From assembly GCF_028747205.1 (NCBI RefSeq), contig NZ_CP112880.1, positions 2,852,001-2,916,000 of the forward strand: a stretch of DNA of 64,000 nucleotides. Reading direction: 5' to 3'. Below, piece after piece: positions 42,735 to 51,526 of this stretch. The translations under genes were made by a program, and so were the position numbers. How positions within the stretch are numbered: the stretch's first letter is position 1; each line of letters starts with the position of its first letter. Source of the stretch: Streptomyces sp. CA-278952. Lineage in GTDB: Bacteria; Actinomycetota; Actinomycetes; Streptomycetales; Streptomycetaceae. The notes under the pieces are model-generated. The model was not told the DNA's origin, made no database searches, and was given only the letters and a program-made list of their open reading frames with translations.

Positions 42735-43102
42735 TCCGGAACGGATGGCCCGCTGCCTGCCGGTGATCCGGCGTGGGCGGCACGTGGAGGAGGAGAGGGC
42801 GCGGGCGGGACCGGGGGAACGTGTCCCGCCCGCGCCGATGCGCTGAGCCGAAGGTACGGGGGGAACCCCGGCTCGTTGCGCGGCCGATGACCAGTCGGCT
42901 CACTCTGTACTGCGCCCGGCCTCCGAAAAACGTCACACCCGGCCGCCCGGGCCGCTCGGGGGCGCCGGGAACCGCAGGTCAGCGGGCGGTTCGGGCCAGC
43001 AGCGAGCGGTTCAGGGCAGCAATGGAAGGTTCTGGTCGCCGACGGGCGGTCCAGGTAATCAGTCGGCCGCTTCAGGTCGTCAACGGGGGGCAGCTCAGGT
43101 CG
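42735..43102. other. Non-coding region between convergent genes with degenerate repeats
   Basis: This 368-nt stretch holds a terminator-like hairpin (42798-42836) and a degenerate 20-nt tandem repeat (42987-43110). No gene was seen. Confidence 0.5.
42798..42836. terminator. Terminator hairpin after the L,D-transpeptidase gene
   Basis: A perfect 14-bp GC-only stem (42798-42811 with 42823-42836) and an 11-nt loop lie 64 nt past the stop codon. There is no T run. Confidence 0.6.
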
Positions 43103-43110
43103 TCAACGGG
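42987..43110. repeat. Degenerate 20-nt tandem repeat, about six units
   Basis: Units starting CGGTTC, CGGTTC, AGGTTC, CGGTCC, CCGCTTC and CAGCTC fall at about 20-nt intervals (42987, 43007, 43027, 43047, 43067, 43091). The last two share the string TCAGGTCGTCAACGGG exactly. It runs into the last codons of the minus-strand gene ending at 43103. Confidence 0.55.
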
Positions 43111-44269
43111 CGAGCATGGAGGCCACGCCGGAACTCTTCGGGAGCGGCGGGGCCTCGGTGTCCGTCCCGGTGTCCGTCCCGGTGTCCGTCTCCGGGGCCA
43201 CGCCGGAGCGCGGTGCGGGGTTGAAGGAGACGGGCGGCAGCGCGCCGCCGTCACCGTCGCCCGGCCCGTTCTGACCCTCGTCGTCCCCACCACCACCGGA
43301 ACCGCCGGAGCCACCGGAGCCGCCGTTCCCGCCGTTTCCACCACTCCCGCCACTACCGCCACTCCCGCCGCTCTCGTCGAGGAGGCGGTCGCAGAAGCGC
43401 TCCAGGTTCTTCTCGCCCTTCGCGAGCCGGATCAGCTGCCGCCTGCTCCGGTCATCCAGGCTGCCGTCGCGGAAGGCCTTGCAGGCCTTGGCGGACTGCT
43501 CGTGCCAGTTCCCGGACTCCGCGTCGTCGCCGGGGCCGCCGGGCTTCTCCTCCTGGTCCGCGCCGCCCCCGGCCGTCTCCTCGCGGCCGTCGCCGCCCGG
43601 CTTGTCCGGGCTGCCCGGGCGGTCCTCGTCGGGCTCCCGGCCGGTGTCGCCGGTTCGCGCGCCGTCGGGGTGCTCGGGCCCGTCGGACTCCAGGGTCGCG
43701 GGCGGGGAGGGCTTCTCCGACGCGTCGGGCGGGGGCGGGTGCGCCGGGGACGACGGGTCGTCCGCGTCCCCGCCGGAGATCAGCGGCCCCGGGGTCGCTG
43801 CGGCCGACACGGAGGTGGCCGGAGCGGGCGAACTCTGTCCGCCGAACGTTCCCGTGAACACGCCGGTGCCGGCGGCCACCGCTACCCCGCCGAGCGCACA
43901 GCCCGCGAGCGAGGCGACCAGGCCGAAATGGACCGGCCGCCTCCAGCGCGGGCGGCGGGCCGGGGCGTCGGGGGCGGAGCCGATGTGGACGGCGCGCAGC
44001 ACACCGGGCCGGCCGGGGACGGCGGCGGAGGGGCCGGCGAGCCGGTCCACGCCGTTGCCGTGTCCGGCCTGCCGGAACGCGGCGAGGACCGCGTCCTCGC
44101 CGGGAAGTCCGTCTGCCGGGGACCGGGACCCCGCGCGGGCCGCGCCGAGTGCTTCGGCGAGCCGGAAGGCGTCGGTGCGGGCCTCGTCGCCGACGGGGAC
44201 GACCGGTTCACCGCGGAGCAGTCTCTCCGCCGCGTCCTTGTCAAGCCACTCGTAGTGCTCGTCGGCCAT
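43103..44269 (-). CDS. Single-span membrane protein coupled to an ECF sigma factor (putative anti-sigma)
   Basis: 388 residues. ATG 44269 shares one base with the sigma-factor stop (TGATG) and follows AGAAGGA. Residues 1-95 are cytosolic and helical (YEWLDKDAAERLLRGE, DAVLAAFRQAG). One transmembrane span follows at about 97-120. The outer part is low complexity (Pro/Asp/Gly/Glu), with a small helical core at about 255-295 holding Cys residues (SAKACKAFRDGSLDDRSRRQLIRLA...LERFCDRLLDE). It then ends in GGS repeats and a TDTGTDTGTDTE run. No zinc-finger HxxxCxxC motif is visible. Co-translation with a sigma factor is the main argument for an anti-sigma role. Confidence 0.7.
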   Translation of the reverse strand: MADEHYEWLDKDAAERLLRGEPVVPVGDEARTDAFRLAEALGAARAGSRSPADGLPGEDAVLAAFRQAGHGNGVDRLAGPSAAVPGRPGVLRAVHIGSAPDAPARRPRWRRPVHFGLVASLAGCALGGVAVAAGTGVFTGTFGGQSSPAPATSVSAAATPGPLISGGDADDPSSPAHPPPPDASEKPSPPATLESDGPEHPDGARTGDTGREPDEDRPGSPDKPGGDGREETAGGGADQEEKPGGPGDDAESGNWHEQSAKACKAFRDGSLDDRSRRQLIRLAKGEKNLERFCDRLLDESGGSGGSGGSGGNGGNGGSGGSGGSGGGGDDEGQNGPGDGDGGALPPVSFNPAPRSGVAPETDTGTDTGTDTEAPPLPKSSGVASMLAR

Positions 44270-45129
44270 CACATGTCCTTCTGCGTCCACGGTCGCGAAT
44301 GCGTCACACCGGGAGTGACCCCGGCGGGCGCCACCGGACCGCCCCGCCCGGGGCGCTGCGCGGGTACGGCGCCGAGTCCGGCGCCACCGGCCGCCCCCTG
44401 ACCCGCACCGTCGTCGGCACCCTGCGCCGGGTCTGGGGTGCCGTCCACGGAGGCGCCATCCGTCCGGTTCGCCCCGGGATACTCCGCGTCGAGGAGTTCG
44501 GCCAGCCGCTTGAGGCCCCGGTGGGCGGCGGTGCGTACGGCTCCGGGCCGCTTGCCGAGGGTCTGCGCCGCGCTCTTCGCGTCGAGCCCGACGACCACCC
44601 GGAGCACGACGGCCTCGGCCTGGTCCTGCGGCAACTGGGCGATGAGGGACATGGTGCGGTCCGTGTCCAGCGCCTCGATGGCGTCGCCCGCGGTGTCGGA
44701 CTCGGCGGCCCGCGCGGTCAGCTCGGTCTCGTCGCCGCCGATCGCGGGGCGGCGGCTGCGCATCCGCAGATGGTCCAGCGAGCGGTTGCGCGCGATCCGG
44801 GCGGCCCAGCCCCGGAACCGGTCGGCGTCACCGCTGAACCGGCCGAGGTCGCGCGCTATCTGCAGCCACGCCTCGGACGCCACGTCCTCGGCGTCCGGCT
44901 CCCCGACCAGCGTCCGTATGTAGCCCAACAACCGTGGCTGCACCGCGCGGTACACAGCACGGAAGGCGTCCTCGTCCCCGTCCTGTGCCGCGAGCACCGC
45001 GGCAGTCAGCTCCGCGTCGTCCCCCAGCACTCCCTCAACCCGCTCTGCCGTCCTCGATCGCAGCTGGTCAACTGCAGCGCAACCCTGCGCGAACCAGCAC
45101 GCTACGTGCTCGGCGGGGGCCGCGTCCAT
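44269..45129 (-). CDS. ECF-type RNA polymerase sigma factor
   Basis: About 286 residues. Region 2 is at about 45-120 (AVLAAQDGDEDAFRAVYRAVQPRLLGYIRTLVGEPDAEDVASEAW, then FRGWAARIARNRSLDHLR). Region 4 is at about 150-205 (IAQLPQDQAEAVVLRVVVGLDAKSAAQTLGKRPGAVRTAAHRGLKRL). A 70-residue Gly/Pro/Ala tail follows that is absent from most ECF factors. The start is uncertain: ATG 45129, TTG 45150 and GTG 45030 are all in frame and none has a good ribosome site at normal distance. The coupled downstream membrane protein probably senses the signal. The target genes are unknown. Confidence 0.9.
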   Translation of the reverse strand: MDAAPAEHVACWFAQGCAAVDQLRSRTAERVEGVLGDDAELTAAVLAAQDGDEDAFRAVYRAVQPRLLGYIRTLVGEPDAEDVASEAWLQIARDLGRFSGDADRFRGWAARIARNRSLDHLRMRSRRPAIGGDETELTARAAESDTAGDAIEALDTDRTMSLIAQLPQDQAEAVVLRVVVGLDAKSAAQTLGKRPGAVRTAAHRGLKRLAELLDAEYPGANRTDGASVDGTPDPAQGADDGAGQGAAGGAGLGAVPAQRPGRGGPVAPAGVTPGVTHSRPWTQKDM

Positions 45130-45567
45130 GACTTGTACAACCCGCAACAATTCGTCGGCGGACTCACGGTGTGACAGAAAACGCAGTCACGGCGCTGAGA
45201 TGAGTACGGGGTCGTGCTGCGACCCCGTGGAAGACGGCCGGGGCCTCTCCTGTGGGGGGTGGCGGCCCCGGTCGTCGCTCCAATGTGTGGCCCTTTGGCC
45301 AGGCACTTTCCACGCCGCCCAAAGCCCTCGTGACCAACGGCGTGGCGGACGTGCCACCGACCGGAACAGGACCTGGCCGCCGGCCTCCCGCGCCGGGGCC
45401 CGTACCGCCCCTGACCGCGCCGGTGCACGCCCACGGGTACATGGCGCTCCCGTGTCTGCCGGACGTATGCGGACCGGAGCCGTTCTGGCCGTTTCCCCGC
45501 CTCGTTATTCCGTGTACCGCACGGCCGAGGCCGCCGGGTGGGAAGACGAGCAGAAGGAGGCCCGGCC
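45130..45567. other. Divergent promoter region between sigma factor and methyltransferase
   Basis: 438 nt without a convincing gene. It contains a 9-bp hairpin (45206-45214 with 45220-45228) and the ribosome site AGAAGGAGG at 45552-45560 for the methyltransferase. Promoters for both directions should lie here, but no confident -35/-10 pair was recognised. Confidence 0.45.
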
Positions 45568-46638
45568 GTGGACACGGACGCACGCCATCAGGGGAAGGAC
45601 GCGCAGGGCGGCGCGGGGCTCCTGGAGATCGCCTCGGGAGGGTCCTTCTCGCGCGCACTGGCCGTGGCGGCCAGGCTGGGGATCGCGGACGTCCTCGACG
45701 GCGCCTCCATGACGTCCGTCGACATCGCGGGACGGACCGGCAGTGACCCGGAGGTGATGGTTCGCCTCCTTCAGACCCTGGCCATGCGGGGAGTCTTCGT
45801 ACGCGACGGGGACGGGCGGTTCCGGCTGGCGGAGAGCCACGCCGCCCTGCGCGGCGACCATCCCCGGTCCCTGCGTCACCACTGCATCCTGCTGGCCGAG
45901 ACCTACGACGACGCCTTCGCCGGACTGCTCGGCACGGTCACGACCGGGCGCTCCGGGTTCGAGAACGTCTTCGGCCTGCCGCTGTACGCGTACCTCGGCC
46001 GGACGCCGGAGGCGGAGCAGGTCTTCGACGCCGCGATGGCGGAGCTGGCGCGACCGACGGCCGCGGCGCTCGCCGAAGAGTTCTCCTTCTCCGGGCCGGG
46101 GCGGCTGATCGACGTCGGCGGCGGGAACGGCACGCTGCTCATGTCGCTCCTGGCCCGCCACCCGGGCCTCGAAGGGACCTGTGTCGACCGGCCGGGCGTC
46201 TGCGCCCGGGCGGCGGCCGGCCTGGCGGAGGCCCCGGACCGTTCGCTCGCCGACCGGCTCCGCTTCCAGTCGGCGGACATCTTCGAGGAAGTACCCGAAG
46301 GCGGCGGGGTCTACCTGCTCAAGAACGTGCTGCACGACTGGTCGCCCGAGCAGGGAACGCGCATCCTCACCGCGGTACGGCGGGCCATGGAGCGCACCGC
46401 GCACGCCGCCGACCGCACAGGACCCCGGCCCAGGCTGATCGTGCTGGAGCCCCTGCTCGGCCAGGAGTCGGACGGCGCCCATGCCCTCTACCAGATGGTG
46501 CTCTGCGGAAAGGAGGTCCGCGGGTTCCGGACCGCCGACGACGTCTGGCAACTGCACACAGCCGCCGGCCTCGAACCGCTCTCCGTCACGCGCCTGTCCG
46601 ACGGGCACCACGCCTTCGAGAGCCGATGTCCGGAGTGA
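45568..46638 (+). CDS. SAM-dependent O-methyltransferase (plant-type, dimeric)
   Basis: 356 residues. GTG 45568 lies 7 nt after AAGGAGG. The N-terminal helical dimerisation domain has a winged helix (about 15-95, GGSFSRALAVAARLGIADVLDG...GSDPEVMVRLLQTLAMRGVF). The Rossmann domain shows the SAM motif GRLIDVGGGNGTLLMSLL (about 180-197), FQSADIFEEVP, and VYLLKNVLHDWSPEQGTRIL (His-Asp of the catalytic region). LIVLEPLLG is the last family strand. It matches antibiotic-type methyltransferases such as those acting on hydroxylated aromatics. It is not flanked by biosynthetic genes, so the substrate is open. Confidence 0.92.
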   Translation: MDTDARHQGKDAQGGAGLLEIASGGSFSRALAVAARLGIADVLDGASMTSVDIAGRTGSDPEVMVRLLQTLAMRGVFVRDGDGRFRLAESHAALRGDHPRSLRHHCILLAETYDDAFAGLLGTVTTGRSGFENVFGLPLYAYLGRTPEAEQVFDAAMAELARPTAAALAEEFSFSGPGRLIDVGGGNGTLLMSLLARHPGLEGTCVDRPGVCARAAAGLAEAPDRSLADRLRFQSADIFEEVPEGGGVYLLKNVLHDWSPEQGTRILTAVRRAMERTAHAADRTGPRPRLIVLEPLLGQESDGAHALYQMVLCGKEVRGFRTADDVWQLHTAAGLEPLSVTRLSDGHHAFESRCPE

Positions 46639-46680
46639 TCAGGCTGCCCTTCCCGGTTCTCGCGCATGCCGGCCCGTCCC

Positions 46681-47352
46681 TCAGCCCCGGGTCAGGTCCC
46701 TGAGCGCGGTGTTCAGCTCCAGGACGTTCACCCGGGGCTCGCCCATGAAGCCGAGCAACCGGCCGGTGGTGTGATCGGCGACGAGGTCCTCCACCTCCTT
46801 GACGTCGAGGTCGTTCCTCTCGGCGATCCGGTTCACCTGGAGTGCGGCGTACGCGGGTGAGATGTGGGGGTCCAGGCCGGAGCCGGAGGAGGTGACGGCG
46901 TCGGCCGGCACGTCCGCGGGCTTCACCCGGTACGTGGGGGTGGAGTTGTCCTCGACCACGGCTGCCTTGGCCTCGGTCACCCACTGGACCAGTTCCTCGT
47001 TGTCGCCGGAGCGGTTGGTGGCCCCGGAGAGGATCAGGGAGTACCGCGTGTTGACGCTGTTGCTGCCGAGGCCGTTGGAGGGGCGCGGCTGGAACCACTT
47101 CAGGTCCGGGGCGGGCGACTCCTCGCCGTCCTCGATCGGGAGGTCGTACCGCTGGCCGATGAGGGAGGAGCCGACGACCTGCCCGCTCCTGTCCTTGATC
47201 TCGGAACCGTTGGCCCGGTCGTTGAACAGGGCCTGGGCGGCGCCGGTGACGGCGAGCGGGTAGAGCACCCCGCACACCAGGGTGAGGACGAGAAGGGCTC
47301 GCAGTCCGGCCCCGAGCACGCGCGCGGTGCTGCTGACGGAGTTGTTGGTCAT
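46681..47352 (-). CDS. kdpC: Potassium-transporting ATPase subunit C
   Basis: 223 residues. One N-terminal span (about 16-38, LRALLVLTLVCGVLYPLAVTGAAQALF) is followed by an extracytoplasmic domain with SLIGQRYDLP, FQPRPSN, SGATNRSG, and SGSGLDPHISPAYAALQVNRIA, the KdpC hallmark. It ends RVNVLELNTALRDL. It stabilises the KdpFABC complex. The gene begins 7 nt after kdpB on the minus strand and is last in the operon. Confidence 0.97.
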   Translation of the reverse strand: MTNNSVSSTARVLGAGLRALLVLTLVCGVLYPLAVTGAAQALFNDRANGSEIKDRSGQVVGSSLIGQRYDLPIEDGEESPAPDLKWFQPRPSNGLGSNSVNTRYSLILSGATNRSGDNEELVQWVTEAKAAVVEDNSTPTYRVKPADVPADAVTSSGSGLDPHISPAYAALQVNRIAERNDLDVKEVEDLVADHTTGRLLGFMGEPRVNVLELNTALRDLTRG

Positions 47353-47358
47353 GGCGGA

Positions 47359-49473
47359 TCAGCCGATTCCGGGAAGGAGGGAGAGGAGCAGGTCGATGAT
47401 CTTGATGCCGACGAACGGGGCGACGATGCCGCCGAGTCCGTAGACGCCCAGGTTGCGCCGCAGCATCCGGTCCGCGCTCGCGGGCCGGTAGCGCACGCCC
47501 TTGAGGGCGAGCGGCACCAGCGCGACGATGACCAGCGCGTTGAAGATGACCGCGGACAGGATCGCGGACTCGGGCGAGGTGAGCCCCATGACGTTGAGCC
47601 GGTCCAGCGACGGGTACGCCACGGCGAACATGGCGGGGATGATCGCGAAGTACTTCGCGACGTCGTTGGCGATGGAGAAGGTGGTCAACGCTCCTCGGGT
47701 GATGAGGAGTTGCTTGCCGATCTCGACGATCTCGATGAGCTTGGTGGGGTTGGAGTCGAGGTCCACCATGTTCCCGGCCTCCTTGGCGGCCGAGGTTCCG
47801 GTGTTCATCGCCACGCCGACGTCGGCCTGGGCCAGGGCGGGAGCGTCGTTGGTGCCGTCGCCGGTCATCGCGACGAGCTTGCCGCCGGCCTGTTCCCGCT
47901 TGATGAGGGCCATCTTGTCCTCGGGCGTCGCCTCGGCCAGGAAGTCGTCGACCCCGGCCTCCTCGGCGATCGCCTTCGCGGTCAGCGGGTTGTCACCCGT
48001 GATCATGACCGTACGGATGCCCATGCGCCGCAGCTCGTCGAACCGCTCCCGCATCCCCTCCTTGACCACGTCCTTGAGGTGGACGACCCCGAGGACCCGA
48101 GCGCCGTCCGCGTCCTCCACCGCCACCAGCAGCGGCGTACCGCCGGCCTGGGAGATCCGGTCGGTGAGCGCCTGCGCGTCCGGGGAGACGCTGCCGTCGC
48201 GCTCCTTCACCCAGGCGATGACCGAGCCGGTCGCGCCCTTGCGGACCTTCCGTCCGTCCAGGTCGACGCCCGACATCCGGGTCTGCGCGGTGAACTCCAC
48301 CCACGCGGCTCCGGTCAGCTCCCCCTGGTTCCGCTCCCGCAGCCCGTACTTCTCCTTGGCGAGTACGACGATCGACCGGCCTTCCGGGGTCTCGTCGGCG
48401 AGCGAGGAGAGCTGCGCGGTGTCCGCGAGCGCGCCCTCGGTGACGCCCTGGACCGCGAGGAACTCGGCCGCCTGCCGGTTGCCCAGGGTGATGGTCCCGG
48501 TCTTGTCGAGGAGCAGGGTCGACACATCGCCCGCGGCCTCGACCGCGCGCCCCGACATGGCCAGGACGTTGCGCTGCACCAGGCGGTCCATGCCCGCGAT
48601 GCCGATCGCGGAGAGCAGGGCCCCGATCGTGGTGGGGATCAGACAGACCAGCAGGGCGGCGAGCACGATCAGCGATGTCTGGTCGTCCGCGCCCGCGTAG
48701 ATCGCGAAGGGCTTCAGGGTGACGACGGCCAGCAGGAAGACGATCGTGAGGGACGCCAGCAGAATGTTCAGGGCGATCTCGTTGGGCGTCTTCTGCCGGG
48801 CGGCGCCCTCCACCAGGTTGATCATGCGGTCGATGAAGGTCTCGCCGGGCTTCGTCGTGATCTTGATGACGACGCGGTCGGACAGCACCTTCGTACCGCC
48901 GGTGACGGCGGAGCGGTCGCCGCCGGACTCGCGGATGACCGGGGCCGATTCACCGGTGATCGCGGATTCGTCGACGGAGGCGACACCCTCGACCACGTCC
49001 CCGTCGCCGGGGATGGTGTCGCCGGCCTCGCAGACCACCAGGTCCCCGATGCGCAGGTCCGTTCCCGCGACCCGCTCCTCGTTGGGGCCGATGACCCGGC
49101 GGGCGACGGTGCCGGTCTTGGCCTGGCGCAGGGTGTCGGCCTGGGCCTTGCCCCGTCCTTCGGCGACGGCCTCGGCGAGGTTGGCGAAGACGGTGGTCAG
49201 CCAGAGCCAGGCGGTGATCGCCCAGCCGAACCAGTCGGTGGGGTAGGTGAGCGCCAGCACGGTGGTGACCACCGAACCGACCAGCACGACGAACATCACC
49301 GGTGACTTGACCATCACGCGCGGATCGAGCTTGCGCAGCGCGTCCGGGAACGACTTCAGCAGCTGCTGGGGGTCGAACAGCCCGCTGCCGACCCGGTTGG
49401 CGGCCCCGTGGCCACCGGCCGGCGGTATGTCTCCGTGCGGCGCGCGCGTGGGAGTGGGGGTGACGGTGCTCAT
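47359..49473 (-). CDS. kdpB: Potassium-transporting P-type ATPase subunit B
   Basis: 704 residues. Landmarks are [39 protein letters not shown] (actuator TGES), [11 protein letters not shown] (phosphorylated Asp), [31 protein letters not shown] and [23 protein letters not shown]. This is the catalytic subunit of the high-affinity K+ pump. ATG 49473 overlaps the kdpA stop by 4 nt. A 20-residue Thr/Pro-rich leader precedes the first helices. Expression of this operon usually follows low K+ through KdpDE, which are not within this window. Confidence 0.98.
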   Translation of the reverse strand: MSTVTPTPTRAPHGDIPPAGGHGAANRVGSGLFDPQQLLKSFPDALRKLDPRVMVKSPVMFVVLVGSVVTTVLALTYPTDWFGWAITAWLWLTTVFANLAEAVAEGRGKAQADTLRQAKTGTVARRVIGPNEERVAGTDLRIGDLVVCEAGDTIPGDGDVVEGVASVDESAITGESAPVIRESGGDRSAVTGGTKVLSDRVVIKITTKPGETFIDRMINLVEGAARQKTPNEIALNILLASLTIVFLLAVVTLKPFAIYAGADDQTSLIVLAALLVCLIPTTIGALLSAIGIAGMDRLVQRNVLAMSGRAVEAAGDVSTLLLDKTGTITLGNRQAAEFLAVQGVTEGALADTAQLSSLADETPEGRSIVVLAKEKYGLRERNQGELTGAAWVEFTAQTRMSGVDLDGRKVRKGATGSVIAWVKERDGSVSPDAQALTDRISQAGGTPLLVAVEDADGARVLGVVHLKDVVKEGMRERFDELRRMGIRTVMITGDNPLTAKAIAEEAGVDDFLAEATPEDKMALIKREQAGGKLVAMTGDGTNDAPALAQADVGVAMNTGTSAAKEAGNMVDLDSNPTKLIEIVEIGKQLLITRGALTTFSIANDVAKYFAIIPAMFAVAYPSLDRLNVMGLTSPESAILSAVIFNALVIVALVPLALKGVRYRPASADRMLRRNLGVYGLGGIVAPFVGIKIIDLLLSLLPGIG

Positions 49474-51134
49474 GAGGCGAGCCCTTCGGCGAGCGGACCC
49501 AGCGCCAGGGCCGGGAAGTAGGTGAGTCCGGTGATGATGAGGATCGTGCCGACGAGCAGCCCCGAGTAGAGGGGTTTGTCGGTGCGCAGCGTGCCCGCGG
49601 TCTCGGGCACCGGCTTCTGTCCGGCGAGCGAGCCGGCCAGGGCCAGGACGAACACCATCGGCAGGAACCGGCCGAGCAGCATCGCGATGCCGATGGTCGT
49701 GTTGAACCACTGGGTGTCGGCGTTGAGCCCGGCGAAGGCGGAGCCGTTGTTGTTGGCGCCGGAGGTGTAGGCGTACAGGATCTCGGAGAAGCCGTGCGCG
49801 CCCGAGTTGGTCATCGAGTCGACGGGGGTCGGCAGGGCCATGGCGACGGCGGTGAAGCCGAGCACGAGGGCCGGGGTGATGAGGATGTAGCAGGCCGCGA
49901 GCTTGATCTGGCGGGTGCCGATCTTCTTGCCGAGGTACTCCGGGGTGCGTCCGACCATCAGCCCGGCGATGAACACCGCGATGATCGCCATGATCAGCAT
50001 GCCGTAGAGGCCGGAGCCGACACCGCCGGGAGCGATCTCGCCGAGCTGCATGCCGAGCATGGTGATGCCGCCGCCGAAGCCGGTGTACGAGGAGTGGAAG
50101 GAGTTCACCGCGCCGGTCGAGGTCAGCGTCGTGGCGACCGCGAACATCGACGAGCCGGCGATCCCGAAGCGGGTCTCCTTGCCTTCCATGGCGCCGCCGG
50201 CGATCTCGAACGCGGGCCCGCGGTGGGCGAATTCTGTCCACATCATCAGCGCCGTGAAGCCGATCCAGATGACGGCCATCGCGCCGAGGATCGCGTACCC
50301 CTGCTTCAGCGATCCGACCATCCGGCCGAAGGTCCGCGTCAGCGCGAACGGGATCAGCAGGATGAGGAAGATCTCGAAGAGGTTCGACAGGGGGTTGGGG
50401 TTCTCGAAGGGGTGGGCGGAGTTGGCGTTGAAGTAGCCGCCGCCGTTGGTGCCCAGCTCCTTGATGACCTCCTGGGAGGCGACCGCGCCGCCGTTCCACT
50501 CCTGCGTACCGCCCATGAACTGTCCGACCTGGTGGATGCCGGAGAAGTTCTGGATCGCCCCGGCGGCGACCAGGACGATCGCGCCGATCACCGAGATCGG
50601 GACCAGGATGCGGACGGTCCCGCGCACCAGGTCGGCCCAGAAGTTGCCGAGTTCACCCGTACGCGACCGGGCGAAGCCCCGTACGAGGGCCACCGCGACG
50701 GCCATGCCGACGGCCGCGGACAGGAAGTTCTGCACCGCGAGACCGCCGGTCTGCACGACGTGGCCCATGGCCTGTTCGCCGTAGTACGACTGCCAGTTGG
50801 TGTTGGCGACGAAGGACGCGGCGGTGTTGAACGCCTGGTCCGGGTCGATCGAGGAGAAGCCGAGCGAACCGGGCAGCGAGCCCTGCACCCTTTGCATCAG
50901 GTACATGAAGAGAACGCTCACCGCCGAGAAGGCGAGCACTCCGCGCAGATAGGCGGGCCACCGCATCTCGGTGGCCGGATGGGCGCCGATGGCCTTGTAT
51001 ATCCACTTCTCCGGTCGGTAGTTCTTCTCGGAGGAGTAGACCCTGGCCATGTAATCGCCCAGCGGACGGTAGGCGAGGGCGAGGGCGGCGATCAGGGCTG
51101 TGAGCTGGAGCAGACCAGCGACCTGGGAAGTCAT
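49470..51134 (-). CDS. kdpA: Potassium-transporting ATPase subunit A
   Basis: 554 residues with about ten spans. It carries the four selectivity-filter-like loops of the SKT/Trk family: [56 protein letters not shown] and the late [16 protein letters not shown]. It starts [27 protein letters not shown]. It binds and passes K+. ATG 51134 follows AAGGA, with kdpF ending 9 nt upstream. Order and overlaps fit a single kdpFABC transcript. Confidence 0.98.
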   Translation of the reverse strand: MTSQVAGLLQLTALIAALALAYRPLGDYMARVYSSEKNYRPEKWIYKAIGAHPATEMRWPAYLRGVLAFSAVSVLFMYLMQRVQGSLPGSLGFSSIDPDQAFNTAASFVANTNWQSYYGEQAMGHVVQTGGLAVQNFLSAAVGMAVAVALVRGFARSRTGELGNFWADLVRGTVRILVPISVIGAIVLVAAGAIQNFSGIHQVGQFMGGTQEWNGGAVASQEVIKELGTNGGGYFNANSAHPFENPNPLSNLFEIFLILLIPFALTRTFGRMVGSLKQGYAILGAMAVIWIGFTALMMWTEFAHRGPAFEIAGGAMEGKETRFGIAGSSMFAVATTLTSTGAVNSFHSSYTGFGGGITMLGMQLGEIAPGGVGSGLYGMLIMAIIAVFIAGLMVGRTPEYLGKKIGTRQIKLAACYILITPALVLGFTAVAMALPTPVDSMTNSGAHGFSEILYAYTSGANNNGSAFAGLNADTQWFNTTIGIAMLLGRFLPMVFVLALAGSLAGQKPVPETAGTLRTDKPLYSGLLVGTILIITGLTYFPALALGPLAEGLAS

Positions 51135-51143
51135 TTCCTTGAC

Positions 51144-51233
51144 TCAGAACCTCTCCGGGTAAAGGAGAGCGAGGATGAGATATCCGAGCAGGGACACGGC
51201 CACGACGAGGCCGACGACGTTTTCGACGGTCAC
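51144..51233 (-). CDS. kdpF: KdpF small membrane subunit
   Basis: 29 residues (first half VTVENVVGLVVAVSLLGYLI): one hydrophobic helix ending in LLYPERF, the usual end of KdpF (Y-P-E-[RK]-F). GTG 51233 overlaps the stop of the small ORF before it (GTGA). It stabilises the Kdp complex in the membrane. Confidence 0.93.
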   Translation of the reverse strand: MTVENVVGLVVAVSLLGYLILALLYPERF

Positions 51234-51313
51234 AGCTTGGTCACCCCCCGGGCGATGAGAGCCACCAGCGCGAATATCGCGATCGTGGTGGCGACGAAGG
51301 CCAGATCGGCCAT
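51230..51313 (-). CDS. 27-residue membrane microprotein ahead of kdpF
   Basis: The ORF has ATG 51313 and an ideal ribosome site AGGAGCTC 5-6 nt before it. The peptide starts MADLAFVATTIAIFALVALI and ends ARGVTKL, a single helix with basic tail. Its stop overlaps kdpF. The strong ribosome site and coupled overlap argue that it is translated. A similar peptide precedes kdpF in other actinomycetes to my knowledge. It may be a second regulatory microprotein or a translational leader. Confidence 0.75.
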   Translation of the reverse strand: MADLAFVATTIAIFALVALIARGVTKL

Positions 51314-51340
51314 CGCGAGCTCCTGATTGACGTGAGGAAG

Positions 51341-51361
51341 AAAATCGGCCGTTTGGCCGAT
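51341..51361 (-). terminator. Leader hairpin with T run upstream of the kdp operon
   Basis: Arms 51344-51350 and 51355-51361 form a 7-bp stem (ATCGGCC/GGCCGAT) with a 4-nt loop, followed on the minus strand by TTT. It lies 28 nt before the first ribosome site of the kdp operon and 166 nt after lysA, so it is either the lysA terminator or a kdp attenuator. Confidence 0.45.
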
Positions 51362-51526
51362 ACGAGCAAACCTCGACTTCATCGGGGCGATAAGCCACCT
51401 TGACGGGGTCCATACGAATACCGGGAAACCCTTGACGCCGGTCTGACGCGGCCGACCGGGCCACGCGCACGCGACCGTACGCCCGCGAGACCCGCGCGCA
51501 CTCCCTGAGGGTTGTCCCGACCCCCC

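Noticed and set aside
51362..51526. c-di-AMP (ydaO-type) riboswitch ahead of kdp
   Set aside because: No recognisable conserved riboswitch blocks were found by eye in this stretch; only the short T-tailed hairpin is supported.
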